Positions 31,501-37,952 of a stretch of 64,000 nucleotides of DNA are shown here, one piece after another. A model generated the notes under the pieces. That model made no database searches. It saw nothing but the letters and a program-made list of their open reading frames with translations, and was not told the origin of the DNA. How positions within the stretch are numbered: position 1 is the first letter of the stretch; each line of letters begins with the position of its first letter. This DNA is from a virus. Location: the IMG/VR virus record IMGVR_UViG_3300021961_000068, positions 1 to 64,000 of that record; one strand, written 5' to 3'. Made by a program: the position numbers and the translations under genes.

Positions 31501-32580
31501 CAACATTCCTGCGTTGCCTCCACCTTCACGGATTTCGCGGACACGCTGTGCGTACTCATCGTATTTTCGTAATACGTAAGGTTTGAAGTCTTCTGTTTCT
31601 CCTGCGTCTGATGCGTCTCGTGCTGTGAGTACATCAACATTTTCAGGTTGTGGTGCAACTTGTGGGCGTGGTCGTCGTGCGGGTCTTGGAGTTGGTTCTG
31701 TTTCTGGTGTTACATCTTGTCTTGGAAGTTCAGGAACTTCCCGAGTTAGGGTTGCAGGACGAGCCCGTGGTCTATCCCTATTAATTCTTCGGTTAATAAC
31801 ACCGGCTAAGCCTTCGTTATTTACTCTTTCTAACAAATTCCCTCTTTGTTGAGGTTCTCCTCCCTCAAGACGCTCGGCAACGTTTCGTAGACCGCCTTCA
31901 ATGCGACCCGGCTCGGCGACCCCACTTAACCTTCTGATCATTCGTGCGTTGCGACGGTCAAGGCGACGTTTCCGTTTGTCATCATCTCGTTGCTCTAGTC
32001 GTTCACCGATGTCGGCGATTTGGTTTGCGATTCGTCGCGCTACTCCCCATCCACAAGATCTGCCGAATCTGTCAGTAATCTGTCCGCCGTAGCGTGTCCC
32101 CACAGGGCATCGCCAGCCACCTCTACGGTTCGTTCCAGGAATAGACAAACCTGGATCCCAAAGAGCACGAACTCTTTTAACTTCGTAGTTGAAAGTTGTT
32201 TTTTGTTGTTCACTAATAAATGTGGCGGCTTTATAAGAAATAACGTTTTCAAATTCATATTCAGAAAATATTTTAATTGGTGCATCAGAAACAGACATAA
32301 TAGGAAGATAGTCCCTGTAAATAAAGTCCGATTTGCTTCCACTTTTCAACGCCGAGGGAACTGCCGATTGAGGCATCGGACCTTGCACTGTCATTCCCGA
32401 ATCTAAGGCAGCAGTTAATTCGGTTTTATTTATTTGAGATTTACTGTATTCTTCACTAAATGCTTTGGCAATGTTTTTAGCGTCATTGGAAAGAGGTTTA
32501 AAAGTGCTTCCTTCAGCGGATGACATAACAAGCATGAATGGCTTGCCGTTTCGTGTTTTGATAACAAACGAGGTTTTCAT
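28570..32580 (-). CDS. Giant accessory virion protein with GNAT-like domain
   Basis: The 1,336-aa protein starts with an unrecognised domain. At about 136-200 it has the shared Cys module (RALWDPGLSIPGTNRRGG, then WRCPVGTRYGGQITDRFGRSC), followed by a long disordered Pro/Arg/Gln region (about 215-680) and a coiled-coil region (about 690-1010). Near 1085-1200 it resembles a GNAT acetyltransferase: DKGAGIATLYNQHAFHFL, TTAEVGP and WAKVGFK. The size, disorder and place next to the capsid genes fit an internal head protein or one ejected with DNA. Acetyltransferase activity is inferred from motif shape. Confidence 0.75.
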   Translation of the reverse strand: MKTSFVIKTRNGKPFMLVMSSAEGSTFKPLSNDAKNIAKAFSEEYSKSQINKTELTAALDSGMTVQGPMPQSAVPSALKSGSKSDFIYRDYLPIMSVSDAPIKIFSEYEFENVISYKAATFISEQQKTTFNYEVKRVRALWDPGLSIPGTNRRGGWRCPVGTRYGGQITDRFGRSCGWGVARRIANQIADIGERLEQRDDDKRKRRLDRRNARMIRRLSGVAEPGRIEGGLRNVAERLEGGEPQQRGNLLERVNNEGLAGVINRRINRDRPRARPATLTREVPELPRQDVTPETEPTPRPARRPRPQVAPQPENVDVLTARDASDAGETEDFKPYVLRKYDEYAQRVREIREGGGNAGMLTRREWYAINKENLRDAWKDAHGRSAPQDFEPPAPQARPARQRRRPNLRESEQRRMEREIIEPGAPRTDERAPRNIPARPQRRRPNANERQNVNLLAPESDEVLQGMRREMEADPDFDKENPEYQRVLAEIQRREQVAQGNRTNNRNNRRRASERQAERTATRRPENNPPPAAEAQSPRPDAAPQAPTPDPTPAAPQAPDRGAQNALPQGWNQGPGTIITHENGDIIDQQAVTNTWFVIHGRPAQDKQGFTNREDAIAWHKQNVLNRNDAPAPDPAPAAPNTQAAFARTAPVSRLSAAIQNAINTPDGQARRQDLEQKVNDLITDFAEVFPEAERTQVLQRLERAAVAAKQNAESDARGRLSTVNGMSLDSVNSTIAERKRERETALRAAMTELTALISNREADDASGRNANEQRLNRIIANLGNVSNLEQRLENLETRKEAVAVLEAERIAREQAEALRQAQLAGPVQPINFAQVRNMAPVFDNAVAKVTAGGNAQKVLDAIDEQEIEVRRAASKTQWNLIVKSIEDSLSAEHGNAIAKIQTLSVRDARKEREARLRGYIDPNGSLRTKEDAETLLASTKERLNTLLADRQIVALQVKEQVYKNTELYKQLTQVGQLQLVVDNWDADSALIHRATSNNPGDEFMNLNDPEVSQRRQAMGPVGDQIQAKISAQIEKRQDVLFNYLDEKYGSANEPYADMTPQKWAALSRTDKKTYLKEAYSIGPIKGQNGRTYKSEADVSGAGPNYTIGIRFHEIDSNGNIIAADIGESVRSIQLGSNKVYQSRLFINRRGETDKGAGIATLYNQHAFHFLQKIGVTTAEVGPADDGEFVWAKVGFKPDNPLNVGRFQSELDKYAKFGYSPLISSPEEYWRLKYLVEKRPPGTHQEFIFAVSQSRSLPGGSGVGSNRRENQIKNWFKQNAKGGHGFLSFAEQRIGSRRRGQAVAPTPRVTRTRRPRIPVNSDVTPRSLRAPTDGNIR

Positions 32581-32625
32581 TTAGGTCTTTCTTCTTGATA
32601 TATCCCTAGAAACGAGGGAGAGAAT

Positions 32626-32654
32626 ACCTTAAAATGGTATCACTATTATGTAAA
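32626..32654 (-). promoter_or_regulatory. Promoter TTTACA-N17-TAAGGT
   Basis: On the minus strand TTTACA (32654-32649) and TAAGGT (32631-32626) are 17 bases apart, in a 101-base gap before the 1,336-aa gene. It suggests an internal promoter for the second half of the head block. Confidence 0.45.
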
Positions 32655-32681
32655 CCCAAAAGAGCAGTATAGGCACCGCCA

Positions 32682-32972
32682 CTAATTATTCAGGCTGTAA
32701 CCCATTTCCTGGATTAACCCATCAATCTTAATTTTTGCTTTACCGCTATATTCACCGCTTTCGCAGTCGTAATACGAAAAGCCAGATGTGACGTCTTCAA
32801 ATCCTGCCATTTCAGGACTTTCTTTAGCCACATCTTTATACCAATTAGCAAAAAATTCGTCTTCTTCTTTGTCGTCAGAGTATCTAACTACCCCATCTTC
32901 TTTTTCAATAAAAATAATAGGGTTAAGGTTTGGAACAGCAATTCCTGTCAACCTGAAAATTTTATATCGCAT
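32682..32972 (-). CDS. Acidic hypothetical protein, 96 aa
   Basis: The protein starts MRYKIFRLTGIAVPNLNPII and is then acidic (KEEDEFFANWYKDVAKESPE), ending in a small beta part. I recognise no family. It follows the 900-aa kinase-fold protein by ten bases and precedes the promoter region at 32.63 kb. A small acidic protein beside a large basic one could be its chaperone or inhibitor, by position only. Confidence 0.6.
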   Translation of the reverse strand: MRYKIFRLTGIAVPNLNPIIFIEKEDGVVRYSDDKEEDEFFANWYKDVAKESPEMAGFEDVTSGFSYYDCESGEYSGKAKIKIDGLIQEMGYSLNN

Positions 32973-32982
32973 ATATACTTGA

Positions 32983-35685
32983 CTATATCACAGGTGCGAG
33001 CATCGCATCAACTATTTGTTCTGGAGTCTGCGACAACACCCAGTCTATTCTTTGTTGAGTAAATGAAATTTTGCGTGGTTCACTCGCTCGCGCACCTGAC
33101 GCTCCAGTAACAGGCGGTACTTGTGGGTTTTGACCAGCGGCATCAATAACATTTTGACCAAACTCAGCGAATCTTTTTTGTGCTTCAGCCTCGCGCAAAA
33201 GTTGTTGCGATTTTCTCGCTTCTTCAATCATTGCTGTTCTAGTCCTGCCAGCATCACGACCAGTTTCGGAGTCATGTTTAGTTCTCAAAGACCCAATTAA
33301 TTTGTTTCTTCTACCTCCGTAGGAACTCTTTAACCACTTTTTAAAACCTGTTTCGTCCGCATAAGACAAATCACGGTCAAATTCTCTAGCCGCAAAACCA
33401 AGAGACGGGTCATACGGAATAACATGGTCTTGACCATTGGCATCCCTTTGGACAAAAAAGTTACCACCGTGTCTATCTGTGTTTAGAATCAAAAAATCTA
33501 ACATTGTCAAACGAATTTTTTCGTTTAACGGGATTGAATTTTCGTACCCATTTCTTTGTGGTGGGGCTACTGTGCCGTCAATGTAGTTTTCTGCATGTTC
33601 AAACAAAATTGGTCTACCTTGACCATGTCTGTCTCTGTACACAGGTCCAGCAAATCTAAATTCGCCTACCGGGTATCCAAGTCGTCCTTGAATTTCGTTT
33701 CCTAAAATCTCATTAACATCTTCATTATTCCTATATCTTGTTCCGTCATATTTTATAAGTAGTGTTTTACCAGTATTTGCGTCTTTGTATTGCTGTATTT
33801 GACCATTACTGTTTCGCCCCAGATCACCTAATGGTTTTAATTTGATAAAACGTTTAGACGCATCAACTGGTCCGCCCGGCTGACCGGGTCTGCCTACGCG
33901 TATTGTCGTTGAGTTTTTCTTGATTGCTTCATACACAAACTCATCGGGGACATCTGCTAAATCGCCACCATTGTTGACATGTGCTACCGCATCTTGCTTA
34001 GTGTTGATGCTTTTGTTCCCTATATCAACTCTTTTACCTGTCCCTAAACCGTTAAAATCTCTTGGGGCAAGTTTGTTATCGTTTTCTTTTGCTTTAGCCA
34101 GGTCTGAATCCACTGTTCTTGGGGCTGGACGACCATCGTTATCGTTTCCTCTTTGTTGTTGCCTATTTGTCTCTCTTGGTCTTCTTGGTGCTCTTGGTGC
34201 TCTTGGAGCAGGTGGAGCAGGTGGAGCAGGTGGTTCTGATCGTGCAGGGGCAGGTTCCTGTGTAATTATGGCTCCGTCTAAGTCCCTTGTTCTTGTATCT
34301 TGTAAATTCCCAATACGATTACGTAGCGCATCCCTTCTTCTTTGTTCTTCTCGAACAATTGCGTCTCTTGCACCGTTTCGCTCCATTTGGTCAAGATTGC
34401 GTTCTGCTTCTGATACAAGTTTGCGTAGTTCAGCAATTTGTCTTTGGCGCTCAACTTCGTCTGATGGCATGCGAGCGTTTACAGCATTTTCCGCATTATC
34501 CGCTCTCTGTCTAGCGTCTTCAATTGCTGCTTCAGCCATTGCTTCACGGTTTTGTCGTAATTCTTCTGAACGAGCAGCATTATCGCTGTTTCCGGGTTGC
34601 CGTGGCGGTTGAGGAGGTTGACTTCTTGGTTGGGCTGGCGTATTAGTCTCTTTTTTAATTTTTCGGTTTACATAATCGCCTCGTGCGTTACGTTGATTGT
34701 TATCGTCGTAGTAGCGACCAAATCTACGTTCAAGTTCCGCCTTGTCGTCTCCTTGATATGCGTCTTCGCGCCAGTAAGCGGTATCTGGAAGTCCTCTTTC
34801 ACGAAAACGATTACGCACATTTCTTTGTGACCGAGTATCAGGAAGACTCCCACCTAGGTCTGGTGCGTTAAAATCAGGATCTGGTTCTACAACTAATGGC
34901 TGTGGAGGCGCTGATGGTGGCTTTCGTTGTGGAACCGCTGTAGGTACGGGCTTAGCGCCGTCAACGAAATCTGCTTCAGGTTTTCTGCGTGCGGTTCTCC
35001 TTGCACCCTGTTGTGTGGCGGCTCTGCGTCGCCCTCTTGGTCTATTAGGTTTTGGTGGTTCACCTGTACGAGGTGCACCGGGTTCTACGATTTCTCGTTC
35101 CATTCGTCTTTGTTCTGATTCACGAAGATTTCCGCGACGACGTCTTGCAGGTTTTCGTCCACGTTGTTCTCGTTCTACAAGTTCCACAATTTGGTCTGTA
35201 TTAATTTGTGGTGACGGTCTACCTCTTCTGCGTTGTGGACGAGGTGAAACTGAATCAATATCAGCAACTGGGAGTTGAGGTGGTTGCTCGCCGTCAAGTG
35301 CTTCAGCAACACCTCTTGCGCCACGCTCAAGAAAACCGGGTTTCTGCTGACGAGACAAAAGCCTTTGCATACGAGCATTCCGTTTAGCGATACGGTTATT
35401 TCGTTTGCGGTCATCAATATTCTCTAAACGCTCACCAATGTCGGCAATTTGATTAGCAATACGCCTAGCAACACCCCAACCACACGAACGACCAAACCTG
35501 TCAGTTATTTGACCGCCGTAACGAGTACCGACAGGACAACGCCAACCACCACGGCGGTTAGTGCCGGGGATGGAAAGACTTGGATCCCATAAAGCACGGA
35601 CACCTTTTACTTCGTAGTTGAAAGTGCTTGCTGTTTGTTCTGAGATGAAAGTCAAAGCCTTGAAGTTGACTTCATTTTTCTGCAT
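32983..35685 (-). CDS. Large accessory virion protein with kinase-fold domain
   Basis: The 900-aa protein opens with the Cys module nearly identical to that of the 1,336-aa protein (residues 8-100), then a disordered Arg/Pro/Asp region (about 110-560). The C-terminal domain (about 610-780) looks like a PI3/4-kinase or HipA-like fold: TLLIKYDGTRYR (likely nucleotide-binding Lys), EILGNEI, LNTDRHGGN with D737 and N742, and IPYDPSLGF with metal-binding D759. These are the key catalytic and metal positions of that superfamily. It may phosphorylate host or virion proteins. It is fused to a head-type protein, so delivery with the phage is plausible. Confidence 0.78.
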   Translation of the reverse strand: MQKNEVNFKALTFISEQTASTFNYEVKGVRALWDPSLSIPGTNRRGGWRCPVGTRYGGQITDRFGRSCGWGVARRIANQIADIGERLENIDDRKRNNRIAKRNARMQRLLSRQQKPGFLERGARGVAEALDGEQPPQLPVADIDSVSPRPQRRRGRPSPQINTDQIVELVEREQRGRKPARRRRGNLRESEQRRMEREIVEPGAPRTGEPPKPNRPRGRRRAATQQGARRTARRKPEADFVDGAKPVPTAVPQRKPPSAPPQPLVVEPDPDFNAPDLGGSLPDTRSQRNVRNRFRERGLPDTAYWREDAYQGDDKAELERRFGRYYDDNNQRNARGDYVNRKIKKETNTPAQPRSQPPQPPRQPGNSDNAARSEELRQNREAMAEAAIEDARQRADNAENAVNARMPSDEVERQRQIAELRKLVSEAERNLDQMERNGARDAIVREEQRRRDALRNRIGNLQDTRTRDLDGAIITQEPAPARSEPPAPPAPPAPRAPRAPRRPRETNRQQQRGNDNDGRPAPRTVDSDLAKAKENDNKLAPRDFNGLGTGKRVDIGNKSINTKQDAVAHVNNGGDLADVPDEFVYEAIKKNSTTIRVGRPGQPGGPVDASKRFIKLKPLGDLGRNSNGQIQQYKDANTGKTLLIKYDGTRYRNNEDVNEILGNEIQGRLGYPVGEFRFAGPVYRDRHGQGRPILFEHAENYIDGTVAPPQRNGYENSIPLNEKIRLTMLDFLILNTDRHGGNFFVQRDANGQDHVIPYDPSLGFAAREFDRDLSYADETGFKKWLKSSYGGRRNKLIGSLRTKHDSETGRDAGRTRTAMIEEARKSQQLLREAEAQKRFAEFGQNVIDAAGQNPQVPPVTGASGARASEPRKISFTQQRIDWVLSQTPEQIVDAMLAPVI

Positions 35686-37425
35686 TTAATTTTTCTTTCG
35701 GTTTTTAGCCAAATCTGGTTTAATGAATGTCTCGTAAAGCCAGCGTGTAGCAGTTCGTTTAATGCCGTCAGCGCCTGTGTACTCCACAAGTTCTAATGCG
35801 TCAGGCACGGCTCCCGTATCAGCAACAAATTTGAATGCACCATCAGAATTTTTTGCGAAGTCTTCAATGTTTTTGATGATGTTGTCTTTGTTGCTTGACT
35901 CTGCAAGAGAATTGATCATGCGTGGGAACTTGCGTTTTTCACCAATCGTGAAAGGTCGTGAGCGTTCAATACTGACAGTCACGCCGTTCGGTGCAACAAA
36001 AGCAATTTTACTCATCGATGGACCACCAAGAAGTGCCAAATCGTCCGCCTCTATGTCGGCAGGTAATTGAATAGCACGAATCATTGCGCCATCTTCCATG
36101 TCAGGGTTTTCACTAAACGAACGCAGAACCGAAGAAGGAACAACAGGACGCAAAATGACACCATCTCGGCGAATCATTCTACCTTCTCCCCTTGGGGCAC
36201 CTTTAAGCAGTTTGATTGAATCCGCTACTGAACGATTAAATTTATCTTTTTGAAAAGCGCCAGTTCTTGGGATTTGTGCCATGCGTTGAATTTGAATAGT
36301 TCTCGTATTGCTTGGATTTCCTTCTAATACTTCAGAAAGATTTTCTGCTCTTGCTGTTGGAAGTTTAGGGTTTACAAGTCTGCGTGCTGCTCGTGCAAGT
36401 AAAGCAAGCGGTCCTGGTATTTCAAATAGTTGCGCACCACAAGTAGAGAAACGGTTATCTGTAAATCGTCCGCCGAATGCAAAACCGGCAGGGCATCGTG
36501 CTTGTCTTCTGCGGTTTGGCTTTAATCTACTGAGTACACCTTGTCCTCCACCCGGTATTAAAGCACCGTAAACTCTTGAACGAATAGGTGAATTTGATGG
36601 AGAAATATTTCCTGGTGTTAGCGCTGATCCAACCGCCTGAGCCGCTCTACCTAATGGGTTACCTGAACCGATAATACCTGCTTTGGTTTCAATATCCTCA
36701 GCGTCGTCTTTCTCAACACGGTATCCACCGCCACGTTTCTTGTATTCGCGAACAAGCCAAGCATTTGCATAAGCAGACGGGTACACATTGAACTTCTTTT
36801 TTGCTTCCGCTTTCACCCTTGCGTAAAGTTCGGAGTCAGTCGGAATATTGACACCCTTGATTTCGGTTTCTTCGCAACAAGATGTGACTACATCAGACTT
36901 CATTGTGGACACATTGATTGGCTTCTTATCTACACGAGTCTGAGAGTTTTCGGCTCGGCGTTTCCTGCTTATAGCAGAAGCAATCTGCTCGGGAGTCATG
37001 CTCATTGCTCTAGATTTTTTTACACATTTTGGATACTTGCCCGTATTGGCGTCTCCTCTACCGCAAGACTCAAAACCTCCACCTTTTTTGGGACGAGATA
37101 TATCAACCCATTCTTCTTCAAACCATTTACCTAAACCACCTCGTTTAGTTTCATCGCCAATAAAAGTTTCTGCACCCAAACGAGAGGTACGGGATTTTAG
37201 GTAAAGTTTTGCTTTAAAGTTTAAAAGAGCCCTATTCCCGTCCAAGGGTGTTTTGCGAACGTTGGATCCTTTGGTAAAAATAAACTGTGTTTTTGCGTTC
37301 TCGGGGTCAAAAAATAGTTCTTGCCCTAACGCAATATTTGTTCTTTTCATTTTCGTTTTCTCACGCATAGACATACGAAGTTTCCGTGCGAAATATTCAA
37401 AGTCTTGGTTGAGGTAATTGTTCAT
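35686..37425 (-). CDS. Large accessory virion protein with DUF5872-like and Cys modules
   Basis: The 579-aa protein has a domain known from many phages (to my knowledge DUF5872) at about 97-150: GLGKWFEEEWVDISRPKKGG, ESCGR, KYPKCV. A YARVKAEAKKKFNVYPSAYA segment follows (201-220). The shared module RCPAGFAFGGRFTD...STC lies at about 310-330. The C-terminal part is unrecognised. Its stop is immediately followed by the ATG of the 900-aa gene (TAAATG). With no membrane or signal segment, it is best seen as a structural or head-internal protein. Confidence 0.75.
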   Translation of the reverse strand: MNNYLNQDFEYFARKLRMSMREKTKMKRTNIALGQELFFDPENAKTQFIFTKGSNVRKTPLDGNRALLNFKAKLYLKSRTSRLGAETFIGDETKRGGLGKWFEEEWVDISRPKKGGGFESCGRGDANTGKYPKCVKKSRAMSMTPEQIASAISRKRRAENSQTRVDKKPINVSTMKSDVVTSCCEETEIKGVNIPTDSELYARVKAEAKKKFNVYPSAYANAWLVREYKKRGGGYRVEKDDAEDIETKAGIIGSGNPLGRAAQAVGSALTPGNISPSNSPIRSRVYGALIPGGGQGVLSRLKPNRRRQARCPAGFAFGGRFTDNRFSTCGAQLFEIPGPLALLARAARRLVNPKLPTARAENLSEVLEGNPSNTRTIQIQRMAQIPRTGAFQKDKFNRSVADSIKLLKGAPRGEGRMIRRDGVILRPVVPSSVLRSFSENPDMEDGAMIRAIQLPADIEADDLALLGGPSMSKIAFVAPNGVTVSIERSRPFTIGEKRKFPRMINSLAESSNKDNIIKNIEDFAKNSDGAFKFVADTGAVPDALELVEYTGADGIKRTATRWLYETFIKPDLAKNRKKN

Positions 37426-37437
37426 TTTGTCAGTTCT

Positions 37438-37539
37438 TTAGGTGCTAGTCGGTCTGAAAGGGATTTCCTTATTGCATATTGGGCACCAACCCACTGTTCC
37501 AAGAATATCAGGTTTAATACCTTCGTAAATCTTTGTGTA
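37438..37539 (-). pseudogene. Possible zinc-ribbon gene remnant
   Basis: An open frame without ATG encodes KIYEGIKPDILGTV then GWCPICNKEIPFRPTST and a stop. The C-P-I-C knuckle and the protein-like composition suggest the 3' end of a gene that lost its start; a GTG would allow only an 18-residue product. It lies in the gap before the 579-aa gene. An alternative frame that overlaps the next start as ATGA is also open, so this call is weak. Confidence 0.25.
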
Positions 37540-37567
37540 CTAGTCAATAAGTTTTAGTCGTTTTGTT

Positions 37568-37729
37568 TTACGGGCTCCCAATACCCACAAGATAAACCTG
37601 ACCCGCCCCAGATGTTGGGCTCCAAACCGCATCTACGGTTGGCGTACCAACGGGCGCGGGTTTGTAGGTAGGTCTTCCAAGACTATCTCCGCCTGCATAT
37701 GTTGAAAGCGACTCAATCTCTTTTTTCAT
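37568..37729 (-). CDS. Small protein, 53 aa, possible
   Basis: From ATG 37729 the frame encodes MKKEIESLSTYAGGDSLGRP, then a Pro/Gly/Val-rich tail (VDAVWSPTSGAGQVYLVG). It overlaps the end of the previous gene by 17 bases, as neighbours in this block often do. The sequence looks like a flexible structural peptide. There is no family match and no strong ribosome-binding site. Confidence 0.45.
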   Translation of the reverse strand: MKKEIESLSTYAGGDSLGRPTYKPAPVGTPTVDAVWSPTSGAGQVYLVGIGSP

Positions 37730-37952
37730 CATTAATTGATTGGCGCCAAGATTCTATGTTTTTATCGTTGATATTAAATGGAATTTTGTTTGGTTCGTTT
37801 TTGAGCATCAAACTGAAATCAGCAGACGATACTTTGTCTCCACTGACCATATACCAAACTTTGCCATCTGTCCCATGTACAGCAAAGCCGTCGCCATACG
37901 GGAAAACTCTTTCACTCGTATTCCCACTATATTTCGGTGAACCAATATCCAT
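37713..37952 (-). CDS. Hypothetical protein, 79 aa
   Basis: The ATG directly follows the stop of the 788-aa gene (TAAATG), so coupled translation is likely. The protein (MDIGSPKYSGNTSERVFPYG..., KVWYMVSGDKVSSADFSLML) looks like a small beta domain followed by a helix. I recognise no family. Its neighbours suggest a role with the large head-associated proteins. Confidence 0.6.
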   Translation of the reverse strand: MDIGSPKYSGNTSERVFPYGDGFAVHGTDGKVWYMVSGDKVSSADFSLMLKNEPNKIPFNINDKNIESWRQSINDEKRD

